DNA of 9,067 nucleotides from an uncultured Clostridia bacterium (lineage in GTDB: Bacteria; Bacillota; Clostridia; TANB77; CAG-508), in assembly GCA_934122035.1 (NCBI GenBank), contig CAKOVP010000040.1, positions 1 through 9,067 on the forward strand, given 5' to 3'. The notes beneath the pieces are model-generated. The model was not told the DNA's origin and ran no database searches. It was given only the letters and a program-made list of their open reading frames with translations. This document shows, one piece after another, positions 1 to 7,122 of this stretch. The stretch's first letter is position 1. Every line of letters starts with the position of its first letter. Made by a program: the position numbers and the translations under genes.

Positions 1-395
1 ACATCTTCTTTTCCTTTGTCTAATTCCTTATCTGCTACATTATCAGAAATTACTATTCCTTTTGCTTTTGTTCCTCCTACGTAATAATAGCCTTCTGGTA
101 TTACTACATTTTCTACTGTCATTTGTGAACCTCCAGAATTTCCTCCGTTTCCAGAGTTTTCGTTTTCTGATATTAAATCTTCCATTTTATCGGTTAATGC
201 ATTTACAGCTTTTTCAGTGTTAACTTGTCCCTCTGCTGTTTGGTTTCTTGCATCTTGTGCTCTACTTATTATTCCATTTTGGCCTAGTACTAAGTTAAGA
301 CTTATCCCTACTAGTATTAATAAAACTACTATTGTTACGACCAAAGCAACAAGGGTTATACCTTCATTTTCTTTCTTTAATTTTTTCTTTTTCAT
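1..395 (-). CDS. Prepilin-like (type IV pilin/T2SS pseudopilin-type) protein, 3' end cut by window edge
   Basis: This is the first 131 codons of a protein that continues beyond position 1. It begins MKKKKLKKENEGITLVALVV: a lysine-rich leader, then E-G followed by a hydrophobic stretch of about 20 residues (12-32), which is the layout of a class III prepilin signal cut after Gly12. The usual Glu at mature position 5 is Ala here. A charged helix follows (about 35-63), then a short Gly/Asn/Ser linker (about 68-77), then a stretch containing IPEGYYYVGGTKAKGIVISD. That last piece resembles, from memory, the opening of a conserved domain in many Clostridia surface proteins with the same anchor. Inferred role: an exported protein held in the membrane or built into a pilus-like fibre; function unknown. 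AGAAGGAG (409-416) lies 13 nt before the ATG, a rather long spacing. It has its own promoter after hisS. Confidence 0.8.
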   Translation of the reverse strand, partial: MKKKKLKKENEGITLVALVVTIVVLLILVGISLNLVLGQNGIISRAQDARNQTAEGQVNTEKAVNALTDKMEDLISENENSGNGGNSGGSQMTVENVVIPEGYYYVGGTKAKGIVISDNVADKELDKGKED

Positions 396-462
396 TTTTT
401 GTTTTTTTCTCCTTCTACTTTTGTTTTCTGTTTCGTTAAGTATGTAACTTAATGATAAACAA

Positions 463-491
463 TTTATACCATAATAGTATGATAAACTCAA
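463..491 (-). promoter_or_regulatory. Sigma-A-type promoter for the prepilin-like gene
   Basis: On the minus strand there is a -35 TTGAGT (486-491), a 17-nt spacer and a -10 TATAAA (463-468). The predicted start of transcription is near 456, giving a leader of about 60 nt. A 6-bp inverted repeat with a 5-nt loop (TTAAGT/ACTTAA, 436-452) lies in the early leader. The -35 begins only about 10 nt after the hisS stop codon. I see no GC-rich terminator between hisS and this gene, so some read-through from hisS is possible. Confidence 0.6.
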
Positions 492-501
492 GTAATTTGT
501 T

Positions 502-1815
502 TTATTTTATTACTTTCTTTATCTTCTCTGCATCTAATTCTACTTTGGTTTCTTCTCCAGTTTTCATATTTTTTATTTTTACCATAGAAGATTCTATTTC
601 GTCATCTCCAATTACTATTATATATGGAATTTCTAGCTTGTCTGCATATTTCATTTTTGCTTTTAATTTCTTATTGTTTAAGTATATTTCTGTATTTACA
701 TTTAAGTTTCTTAATTCTGTTGCAAGTTTAATTGGAACTTCCATATTTTCTGTCATTGGAAGAATTAATAATTCTGATATAGATTTTTTCTCTGATTTTA
801 TTAAATTTAATTCATTTAATTTATAGAATAAACGAGTTAAACCTATAGATACTCCAACTCCTGGTAATTTTTTGTCTGTGTAGTTTTGTGCAAGGTTTTC
901 GTATCTTCCACCTGAGCAAACGCTTCCAAGTTCTCTGTATCCATTTAAGAATGTTTCATAAACTGTTCCTGTATAGTAGTCTAGTCCTCTTGCTATACTT
1001 AAATCTATTGTAAAGTTTTTATCTTCTATTCCAAATAGACGAATGTATTTTACAACTTGTTTTAATTCTTCTACACCTGTTTTGTATGTTTCATTATCTA
1101 TTTGTAAGCTTTCCAATTTTTCTAGTTTTGCATCTATTGTTCCATCTATTTTTATGAATTGCATTATTTTTTCTATTGCATCTTCTGGAACTTCTATTTT
1201 TGTAAGTTCTTCTACAACCGCTTCGTCACCTATTTTATCTATTTTATCTATAATTCTCATTATATCTACAGATTTTTCGGTTTGATTTATGCTCGCATAT
1301 AAACCATTTAAAATTTTTCTATTATTTATTTTTATTGTAAAATCTTCAAATCCTAATTTTCTAAATGTTGTAGCAATTACAGATGGAAGTTCTGCATCAT
1401 TTATTATATCTAATGTTTCGTCACCTATTATGTCTATATCACATTGATAAAATTCTCTATATCTTCCTTTTTGTGCTCTTTCTCCTCTATAAACTTTTCC
1501 AATTTGATATCTTCTAAATGGAAAGCTTAAATTTCCATAATTTTTTGCTACATATTTTGCAAGTGGTACAGTTAGGTCAAACCTTAAAGATAAATCTGTG
1601 TCTCCTTTTGTAAATCTGTATATTTGTTTTTCTGTTTCGCCTCCTGCTTTGGCTAGAAGCACTTCAGAAAGTTCTATTACAGGTGTATCTATTGGTAAAA
1701 ATCCATATGTTTTATATGTATCTTCTATTGTTTGTTTCATTTGATTAAATAGAATTTGCTCATTTGGAAGTAATTCCATAAATCCTGGTAATGTTCTTGG
1801 TTCTGTTTTTGCCAT
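502..1815 (-). CDS. hisS: Histidyl-tRNA synthetase
   Basis: This cytoplasmic class II synthetase charges tRNA-His with histidine using ATP. At 437 aa it is a normal full length. Visible landmarks are the N-terminal TLPGFMELLP (8-17); motif 2 as FRRYQIGKVYRGERAQKGRY (100-119), continuing EFYQCDIDIIG to 131; the histidine-specific ARGLDYYTGTVYE (275-287), whose Arg276 matches the catalytic Arg of the family; SGGRYENL (301-308); motif 3 GVGVSIGLTRLF (319-330); and a C-terminal anticodon-binding domain from about 345. The motif 2 region resembles the archaeal/eukaryotic style (REFYQCDIDI) more than the E. coli style. AGGAGG (1825-1830) sits 9 nt before the ATG. It is probably the last gene of the recJ-relA-hydrolase-hisS cluster, but a 133-bp gap separates it from the hydrolase gene and I found no convincing promoter there. 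aspS, its usual partner in Firmicutes, is not downstream. Confidence 0.97.
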   Translation of the reverse strand: MAKTEPRTLPGFMELLPNEQILFNQMKQTIEDTYKTYGFLPIDTPVIELSEVLLAKAGGETEKQIYRFTKGDTDLSLRFDLTVPLAKYVAKNYGNLSFPFRRYQIGKVYRGERAQKGRYREFYQCDIDIIGDETLDIINDAELPSVIATTFRKLGFEDFTIKINNRKILNGLYASINQTEKSVDIMRIIDKIDKIGDEAVVEELTKIEVPEDAIEKIMQFIKIDGTIDAKLEKLESLQIDNETYKTGVEELKQVVKYIRLFGIEDKNFTIDLSIARGLDYYTGTVYETFLNGYRELGSVCSGGRYENLAQNYTDKKLPGVGVSIGLTRLFYKLNELNLIKSEKKSISELLILPMTENMEVPIKLATELRNLNVNTEIYLNNKKLKAKMKYADKLEIPYIIVIGDDEIESSMVKIKNMKTGEETKVELDAEKIKKVIK

Positions 1816-1873
1816 TTTTTCATTCCTCCTTATATAAATTTTCTTAAAATTTAATTTTGTTTAAGCCACACAT

Positions 1874-1899
1874 AAAAGTATTTTGAATACTCTACTTTT
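1874..1899 (-). terminator. Weak hairpin between the hydrolase gene and hisS
   Basis: The minus strand can pair AAAAGTA with TACTTTT (7 bp, 12-nt loop), or alternatively AGTATT with AATACT (6 bp, 3-nt loop, 1877-1891). The two pairings exclude each other. The stems are all A/T-rich and the U-run after the longer one is short, so it may be a leaky terminator or simply AT-rich sequence. The rest of the 133-bp gap holds only the hisS RBS. Confidence 0.25.
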
Positions 1900-1948
1900 T
1901 TAAAACTAGTTTTTAATTGATAATGATATTTCTAATTATTATTGTATT

Positions 1949-2602
1949 CTAATATAAATCTGTTCTAGGCTTTAGTTCTAAGTATATTGGCTTTTCCTCT
2001 CCTATCTCGGTAGATTTTCCGTGTCCTGGATATACTATTGTGTTATTCGGAAGGACTAATAGTTTTTCTGTAATTGAATCTATTATGTCTGTAAAAGAAC
2101 TAGTTGGTAAGTCTGTTCTTCCCCAGGTTCCTCTAAATAGTGTATCTCCAGAAAATAGTAATCCCTCTTCTTTGCAGTATAAAGATGTTCCTCCCTGAGT
2201 GTGTCCAGGTGTGTGTATTACTTTAAACTCTAAATTACCTAAATGTATTAGGTCTCCATCATCAACTCTAGAATCTGGTTCTAGTTCTATGTCTCCCATA
2301 TTTATGCAAGAGCTTAAGTTTATATCTTCGTTGTTTAACCCTTCGGCATCTAGTCTATGAATTAAAATCTTGCCGCCTTTAGCATTTTTAAGTTCTGTTA
2401 CTGCGCCTATGTGGTCTGCATGACAATGCGTTAAATAAATATATTTTAATTTTGCTTCTAAAATATCTAGCATTTCTATTATTTTGTTTGCTTCTCCTCC
2501 TGGATCTACAACCATTGTTTCTTTTGTTTTTTCGTCTTCTACTATATAGCAGTTCGTTGGTTCTCCTAAACTTGTTTCAACTTTTAGTCTTTTTAAAATC
2601 AT
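1949..2602 (-). CDS. MBL-fold hydrolase, glyoxalase II-like
   Basis: A small cytoplasmic metallo-beta-lactamase-fold hydrolase of the glyoxalase II/YqgX-like group. The true substrate cannot be told from sequence: hydroxyacylglutathione-type thioesters in the classic enzyme, uncertain in bacteria lacking glutathione. All metal ligands are present, numbered from the chosen start: THCHADH (58-64), HTPGH (130-134), FSGDTLF with Asp153, and YPGHG with His194. I chose the ATG at 2602 (217 aa, beginning MILKRLKVET) because the protein then starts where family members start, AAGGA lies 10 nt upstream, and it falls 19 nt after the relA stop. The open frame extends to ATGs at 2611 and 2650 (233 aa); the longest would overlap relA by 29 nt and add a basic tail unlike the family. 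Co-transcription with relA is likely. Confidence 0.9.
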   Translation of the reverse strand: MILKRLKVETSLGEPTNCYIVEDEKTKETMVVDPGGEANKIIEMLDILEAKLKYIYLTHCHADHIGAVTELKNAKGGKILIHRLDAEGLNNEDINLSSCINMGDIELEPDSRVDDGDLIHLGNLEFKVIHTPGHTQGGTSLYCKEEGLLFSGDTLFRGTWGRTDLPTSSFTDIIDSITEKLLVLPNNTIVYPGHGKSTEIGEEKPIYLELKPRTDLY

Positions 2603-2621
2603 TTTTTTCATTTCCTTTTTT

Positions 2622-4817
2622 CTATTTGTTTCTTTGTACATCATAAACACTATCTATTTTTCTTAGTGCTTTTTGAACATTATTTAATTGTGCAACATTA
2701 CTTACTTCTATTGTAAGTTCTGTTAATACAATTCTTTCTTTAGATACTTTTGATGTAACAGATATCATAGGTGTTTTTTCTGCTGTTACAGTTGCTATTA
2801 TATCTGCAAGTAGACCATCTCTATCATTAGAAAATATTGCAATATCAACATTATATGAAGATGGTTTGTCTGTATACCAAGATACATCTATCATTCTATT
2901 TTCTTCTGAGAATAAGTCTTTTACATTTTTGCAGTCTTTTCTATGAACAGATACTCCTCTTCCCTTTGTTATATATCCTACGATTTCGTCTCCTGGGACT
3001 GGATTACAGCATTTAGAAAGTTTTACTAAGCAATTATCTATTCCTTTTACAATTACACCACTTGTAGAAGGTTTGCTTATTTGTGCTTTTTCTTTTGAAA
3101 GTTCTTCTATTTTTTCTTCTATATTAGCTTCTTTATGAATTTTTCTGTATTCTTCTAGCACTCTTGATACAATTTTATTTGGAGTAATAGCTCCAAATCC
3201 AACGCTTGCAAACATATCGTCCATTGAATTAAATTTATATCTATTTAATGCTACATTTGCAAATTCTGGTTTAAATAATTCAGGATAGCTCATTCCTATT
3301 TTTTTAACTTCTTTTTCTAGTATTTCTTTTCCTCTTGCAATGTTTTGTACTCTTTCTGTTTTCTTAAACCATTGTTGAATTCTTGTTTTTGCTGTACTGC
3401 TTTTTACAAATTTTAGCCAGTCACGGCTTGGTCCTTTTGCTTTATCTGATGTTAATATTTCTACTATATCACCATTTTCTAGTTTTGTAACTATTGGCAT
3501 CATTTTGCTGTTTATTTTGCAGCCAGTCATTCTATTACCAATTTCTTCGTGTATGCTATATGCAAAGTCTATTGGTGTTGAACCTCTTGGAAGTACTTGT
3601 ATTTTTCCCTTTGGAGTAAATACATAAACTTCATCTTCGAATAATTCTGTTTTTAATGTATTCAAAAATTCTTGAGGATCCTCTATGTCTTTTTGCCATT
3701 CTAATGTTTCTCTAAGCCAAGATAATTTATCTTCAGAAACTTGTACATTAGCTTTTCTTCCTCCCATAAAACTTGCTTCTTTATAAGCCCAATGGGCAGC
3801 AATACCAAATTCTGCAACTCTATGCATATCCCAAGTACGAATTTGTACCTCAAATGGTGTTCCTTTAGGACCAATTAATGTAGTATGTAATGATTGATAC
3901 ATATTAGGTTTTGGTACAGAAATATAGTCTTTAAATCTTCCTGGCATTGGGTTGTATAGTTCGTGCACAACACCAAGTGCTGCATAACAGTCTTTTACAG
4001 AATTTACAATAATTCTTAATGCAAAAAGATCGTATATTTGGTCTAAAGTTTTATTATCTCTTTGCATTTTTCTATATATACTGTATAAATGTTTTGCTCT
4101 TCCTGTTATTTCTGCATCTATTTTTTGTTTTTTTAGTTGAACTCTTATTTCTTCCATAATTTGGTCTATAAATTTTAAGCGTTCTTCTCTTTTTTTATCT
4201 ATTCCTTCAACAAGTTCTCTGTAGTCTTCTGGGTATAAGTATTTAAAAGATAAATCCTCTAATTCCCATTTTAAAGAATAAATACCTAATCTATTTGCTA
4301 GTGGAGCATATAGGCTCATTGTTTCTGTTGCAATTCTAATTTGCTTTTCTCTGTTTAGGTATTTTAGTGTCCTCATATTATGAAGTCTATCTGCTAATTT
4401 TATTAATATTACTCTTATGTCTTTTCCCATTGCCAAGAACATTTTTCTGTAGTTTTCTACTTGTTGTTCTTCCTTAGATGTGTAATTTATTTTTCCAAGT
4501 TTGGTAACTCCGTCTACCATTTCAGATATTTCTTCGCCAAATTCTTTTTTTATGTCATTATCTGTTGCGTCTGTATCCTCTACAACATCATGTAAAAGAG
4601 CAGCACAAATAGTGCTATCATCTAGCCCAATATCTGCTAAGATATATGCAACATGAACAGGATGTATTATATAAGCTTCTCCAGATTGTCTTACTTGGTC
4701 TTTATGCTTGGAATACGCATAATCGTACGCTTTCATAATTAGTTTTGTATTAATCTTTTTTCTGTGTGTTTTTATTTTAGAAATTACATCCTCAATTTTA
4801 ATTTCTTTGTTTTCCAT
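2622..4817 (-). CDS. relA: Bifunctional (p)ppGpp synthetase/hydrolase Rel
   Basis: Makes and degrades the alarmone (p)ppGpp, controlling the stringent response at the ribosome. At 731 aa it is the usual length for Firmicute Rel. The HD hydrolase domain is intact: His52, HDVVED (76-81) and Asp143. The synthetase domain shows GRAKHLYSIYRK (239-250), Asp263, RFKDYI (294-299), YQSLHTT (307-313) and EVQIRT (323-328). The RFKD motif is the RXKD form of bifunctional enzymes, in contrast to the EXDD of synthetase-only RelA. Then come a TGS domain (about 394-455), a helical region, a Cys-rich zinc-finger-like segment (Cys596, Cys603, Cys604, His625, Cys629) and a C-terminal ACT domain (about 655-731). 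AAAGGAGGAG lies just before the ATG, only 18 nt after the recJ stop, so the two genes are almost certainly one transcript. The apt gene often found between them is absent. Confidence 0.97.
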   Translation of the reverse strand: MENKEIKIEDVISKIKTHRKKINTKLIMKAYDYAYSKHKDQVRQSGEAYIIHPVHVAYILADIGLDDSTICAALLHDVVEDTDATDNDIKKEFGEEISEMVDGVTKLGKINYTSKEEQQVENYRKMFLAMGKDIRVILIKLADRLHNMRTLKYLNREKQIRIATETMSLYAPLANRLGIYSLKWELEDLSFKYLYPEDYRELVEGIDKKREERLKFIDQIMEEIRVQLKKQKIDAEITGRAKHLYSIYRKMQRDNKTLDQIYDLFALRIIVNSVKDCYAALGVVHELYNPMPGRFKDYISVPKPNMYQSLHTTLIGPKGTPFEVQIRTWDMHRVAEFGIAAHWAYKEASFMGGRKANVQVSEDKLSWLRETLEWQKDIEDPQEFLNTLKTELFEDEVYVFTPKGKIQVLPRGSTPIDFAYSIHEEIGNRMTGCKINSKMMPIVTKLENGDIVEILTSDKAKGPSRDWLKFVKSSTAKTRIQQWFKKTERVQNIARGKEILEKEVKKIGMSYPELFKPEFANVALNRYKFNSMDDMFASVGFGAITPNKIVSRVLEEYRKIHKEANIEEKIEELSKEKAQISKPSTSGVIVKGIDNCLVKLSKCCNPVPGDEIVGYITKGRGVSVHRKDCKNVKDLFSEENRMIDVSWYTDKPSSYNVDIAIFSNDRDGLLADIIATVTAEKTPMISVTSKVSKERIVLTELTIEVSNVAQLNNVQKALRKIDSVYDVQRNK

Positions 4818-4835
4818 ATGCCACTCCTCCTTTAT

Positions 4836-6515
4836 TTACTTTATGTCTTTTATGTTTATTTGGATACTGTCCCTTCCTCCAAAAGAATTTATTTCTAAAT
4901 ATCCAGCTATATCTATTTTATCTCCTATTTTATATTCATTTGCTAAACTTCCTAAATTAAAACCAATTGTTCCAAATTTTGTATTGTCATCTTTTATATC
5001 CATTTTAAGATGCTTTCCTTCTGATAATGTTCTAATTGTTTCTATTTTTACATTATTAATTTGAAATAATGGTGGTTTATTTGCCTCGCCAAATGGTTCT
5101 AGTAGTGCTAAATCTCGAACATCCTTCATTGTGATATCTTTTAATTGTAGTTTCTCGTCTATGTTAAGCACTGGCACTATATCTTCTATATGTTTTTCTT
5201 TTGCATAATTTAGAACCGAAGACTTAAAAGCTTCAAAATTTGCACTTTCTACAGTAATTCCAATAGCCATGCTATGGCCTCCAAATTGTTTTATGTTTTT
5301 ATTGCACTTTTCTAAAGCCTCGTGAATGTCGAAGCCTGGTATACTTCTACCAGAACCTTTGCAGTCTTCACCTTCTATTGCCATTAATATGCTTGGTTTA
5401 AAATACATTTCTGTAATTTTAGAAGAAACAATTCCAATCACACCGTGATGCCAATTTTCTTTTCTTAAAATTATACAAGGATTTTTTTCTTCTTGTCCAT
5501 TTTTTATTTGCTCTAAAGCTTCTTCAAAAATTCTTTTTTCTATTTCTTGTCTCTTAGTGTTAAAATCGTTCAATTCTTTTGCAAGTTCTCTTGCTCTTTT
5601 TACATCATCTGTTAAAAATAATTCTAGTGCTACTCTTTCGTGGCCCATTCTGCCACAAGCATTAACTCTTGGTGCAATACCAAAAGAAACTGCAGTAGAG
5701 TCTATTTTTTTATATCCTAAGCTTTCTAAAAGTACTTTAAGTCCTACATTTTTTGTTTGATTTAATAGCATAAGTCCTAATTTTGAAATTGTCCTGTTCT
5801 CATCTACAAGTGGAACTATATCTGAAATTGTTCCAATACATACAATATCTAAATATTTTAAATTTTCTTCTTCTTTTAAATTAAGTATTTTAGAAATTGC
5901 TTGTGTAAGTTTAAATGTCACTCCAACTCCTGCAAGCTCTCTAAATGGGTACTTATTATCCTTTCTTTTGCAGTCAACAACTGCAATTGCCTCTGGCAAT
6001 TCTTCTGGTGGTTCGTGGTGATCTGTAACAATTGTATCTATTCCAAGTGATTTAGCAAGTTCTACTTCTGCCTTTCCTGTAATACCACAGTCAACAGTTA
6101 TCATTAAAGTGTGACCTTCTTCTGCAATTTTTTTAATTTCTTCTGCATTTAATCCATAGCCTTCACAAAGTCTGTTTGGAATATATATATTAGTATTTAG
6201 TCCCCTGTCTTTTAAAAATCTATGTAATACTGTACTACTCGTAATTCCATCTACATCATAGTCTCCATAAATAGCAACTTTTTCGTTATTTTTAATTGCT
6301 TCTACAATTCTATTTGCGGCCTTTTCCATATCTGGCATTAAAAATGGATTATGGAAATCTGTTCTTCTTGGATGTAAAAAAACTTCTATTTCTTCATCTG
6401 TTTTTAGTCCTTTTCCTGCAATTATACTAGCTACCAATTTACTTATATTAAAATTTTTTTCTATTCTCTCTATTTCATTATTATCTATTTCGTTTACTTG
6501 CCATTTTCTATTCAA
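4836..6515 (-). CDS. recJ: Single-stranded-DNA 5'-3' exonuclease RecJ (TTG start)
   Basis: RecJ degrades single-stranded DNA 5' to 3' in recombinational and mismatch repair. The DHH catalytic motifs are complete: DYDVDG (85-90), VDCG (141-144), TDHHEPP (164-170) and GTISDIVP (228-235). The DHHA1 part shows WHHGVIGIVSSK (355-366), GSGRS (387-391) and FGGHSMAIG (411-419), followed by a C-terminal OB-type domain (about 455-559). At 559 aa it is near the short end for Firmicutes but has all core domains. The start is TTG: the reading frame has a TAA stop two codons upstream, no in-frame ATG occurs until residue 60, and the N-terminus xNRKW is the expected family start. The SD is weak (AGGTAG, about 8-9 nt upstream), so translation may be modest. 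It is the first gene of the operon with relA. Confidence 0.96.
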   Translation of the reverse strand: MNRKWQVNEIDNNEIERIEKNFNISKLVASIIAGKGLKTDEEIEVFLHPRRTDFHNPFLMPDMEKAANRIVEAIKNNEKVAIYGDYDVDGITSSTVLHRFLKDRGLNTNIYIPNRLCEGYGLNAEEIKKIAEEGHTLMITVDCGITGKAEVELAKSLGIDTIVTDHHEPPEELPEAIAVVDCKRKDNKYPFRELAGVGVTFKLTQAISKILNLKEEENLKYLDIVCIGTISDIVPLVDENRTISKLGLMLLNQTKNVGLKVLLESLGYKKIDSTAVSFGIAPRVNACGRMGHERVALELFLTDDVKRARELAKELNDFNTKRQEIEKRIFEEALEQIKNGQEEKNPCIILRKENWHHGVIGIVSSKITEMYFKPSILMAIEGEDCKGSGRSIPGFDIHEALEKCNKNIKQFGGHSMAIGITVESANFEAFKSSVLNYAKEKHIEDIVPVLNIDEKLQLKDITMKDVRDLALLEPFGEANKPPLFQINNVKIETIRTLSEGKHLKMDIKDDNTKFGTIGFNLGSLANEYKIGDKIDIAGYLEINSFGGRDSIQINIKDIK

Positions 6516-6552
6516 AATTTATCTACCTACTTAAAATTACAATTTTGACAAT

Positions 6553-6581
6553 ATTTTATAACAAAAAGCTTAAAAATACAA
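6553..6581 (-). promoter_or_regulatory. Candidate promoter for the recJ-relA operon
   Basis: On the minus strand there is a TTGTAT (6576-6581), a 17-nt spacer and a TAAAAT (6553-6558), with a predicted start near 6546 and a leader of about 31 nt before the TTG. The -35 lies inside the hairpin at 6564-6587, so the same bases may serve both roles. The region is very AT-rich and chance matches are easy, so this is tentative. An operon promoter is expected here because a strong terminator lies just upstream. Confidence 0.4.
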
Positions 6582-6587
6582 GCTTTT
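6564..6587 (-). terminator. AAGCTT hairpin, possible second terminator
   Basis: On the minus strand AAAAGCTT and AAGCTTTT form a perfect 8-bp stem with an 8-nt loop, followed by one further T before a G. It lies downstream of the main terminator of the 119-aa gene and could be a back-up terminator. It overlaps the candidate recJ -35, so an operator role is also possible. Confidence 0.35.
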
Positions 6588-6604
6588 ACTATACTTTTAT
6601 AATC

Positions 6605-6656
6605 AAAAAAAACAGTACTCACTTCCCTCAGTTGAGAGTAGTGTGTACTGTTTTTT
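6605..6656 (-). terminator. Strong intrinsic terminator after the 119-aa gene
   Basis: The outer stem pairs 6607-6618 with 6645-6656 (12 bp, core CAGTAC/GTACTG). It continues after a T/T mismatch with CACT/AGTG and an inner stem around a 2-nt loop at 6631-6632. The minus-strand transcript ends in eight consecutive T (6605-6612), starting about 10 nt after the stop codon at 6667. The A and T runs on both sides make it potentially bidirectional. It cleanly separates the 119-aa gene from recJ. Confidence 0.85.
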
Positions 6657-6666
6657 GAAATAGCGT

Positions 6667-7026
6667 TTATAAGATATATAACGCCCATTTCAGTGCCCAG
6701 TGGAGATTTTCCTGTTCGCGGATTTTAGGAATAGTATTCTTTTTCAGAATAACTACTGCCGCGATTGACAGGATGAGTGCGATCACAGCGGCCAAGAAGC
6801 TGTAATACGGCATTAGCTCTTTTACAGCCACTAGTAGGACCACTGCAGCGATCACAACGAAAGCTGCTACTTTCCTCGTTCTTTCCCAGAAGAACATCGC
6901 GATACCAGCAAAAACCAGCACCGAGATAATCAGCCGGATTGCAGCCATGTTGTTGAGCAACATAGCAAAGAACGGGCGGATGGCGTATTGGCTAAGCAGC
7001 CAATACAAGACGCATGCAATAAGCAT
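6667..7026 (-). CDS. Small multi-pass membrane protein, unknown function
   Basis: I do not recognise this 119-aa protein. It has a hydrophobic N-terminus (about 1-25, with Trp, Tyr and Arg, possibly membrane-bound or amphipathic). Three clear membrane segments follow, about 29-47, 53-68 and 75-94, separated by short charged loops (WERTRK at 47-52; KE at 69-70). It ends in a charged then aromatic tail (KKNTIPKIREQENLHWALKW). No signal peptidase site or catalytic motif is visible. Translation signals are excellent: AGGAGGT (7034-7040) sits 7 nt before the ATG, with a consensus promoter and a terminator of its own. Base use is unlike the neighbours: 29 of 60 bases are G/C in one line (6781-6840), against 14 of 60 in a recJ line, with many codons such as CTG, ATC, CGC and GCG. 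That suggests recent transfer from a higher-GC source. Confidence 0.75.
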   Translation of the reverse strand: MLIACVLYWLLSQYAIRPFFAMLLNNMAAIRLIISVLVFAGIAMFFWERTRKVAAFVVIAAVVLLVAVKELMPYYSFLAAVIALILSIAAVVILKKNTIPKIREQENLHWALKWALYIL

Positions 7027-7047
7027 ATAGCTTACCTCCTCTTGTAT

Positions 7048-7063
7048 CCCTATAAGGATAGGG
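7048..7063 (-). promoter_or_regulatory. Leader stem-loop upstream of the 119-aa gene RBS
   Basis: The minus-strand RNA contains CCCTAT-CCTT-ATAGGG: a perfect 6-bp stem with a 4-nt loop, ending 7 nt before the AGGAGGT. An overlapping alternative pairing, TATCC with GGATA, is possible. In a leader of about 57 nt this could stabilise the RNA or affect ribosome access. No riboswitch family is recognised. Confidence 0.5.
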
Positions 7064-7089
7064 CTTTAGGTTGAATATCGAACAATTTT

Positions 7090-7118
7090 ATTATACCTCT
7101 TTTTCTGTATTATGTCAA
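7090..7118 (-). promoter_or_regulatory. Perfect consensus sigma-A promoter for the 119-aa gene
   Basis: On the minus strand the -35 is TTGACA (7113-7118), the spacer is exactly 17 nt and the -10 is TATAAT (7090-7095). Both boxes match consensus completely, the strongest promoter in the window. The predicted start is near 7083. A 17-bp perfect inverted repeat begins 4 nt upstream of the -35. Confidence 0.88.
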
Positions 7119-7122
7119 GTAT

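Noticed and set aside
452..826. Open frames on the plus strand, such as 217-447, 452-826, 1043-1285, 2452-2646, 4807-5064, 5557-5760, 7112-7531, 7357-7638 and 8444-8632.
   Set aside because: Nearly all lie wholly or mainly antisense to well-supported genes, give Phe/Ser/Leu-rich low-complexity translations typical of AT-rich reverse strands, and lack convincing RBS or family motifs.
1752..1823. A 24-codon out-of-frame ORF (MKKWQKQN...) starting 8 nt upstream of the hisS ATG, as a possible leader peptide.
   Set aside because: Its ATG is only 1 nt from the AGGAGG, too close for initiation, while the hisS ATG is ideally placed at 9 nt. It has no His run as an attenuator would need.
2603..2650. 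Upstream ATG starts (2611, 2650) for the glyoxalase II-like gene, the longest overlapping relA.
   Set aside because: They add a basic tail absent from the family and have no well-spaced Shine-Dalgarno; the ATG at 2602 has AAGGA at 10 nt and fits the family N-terminus.
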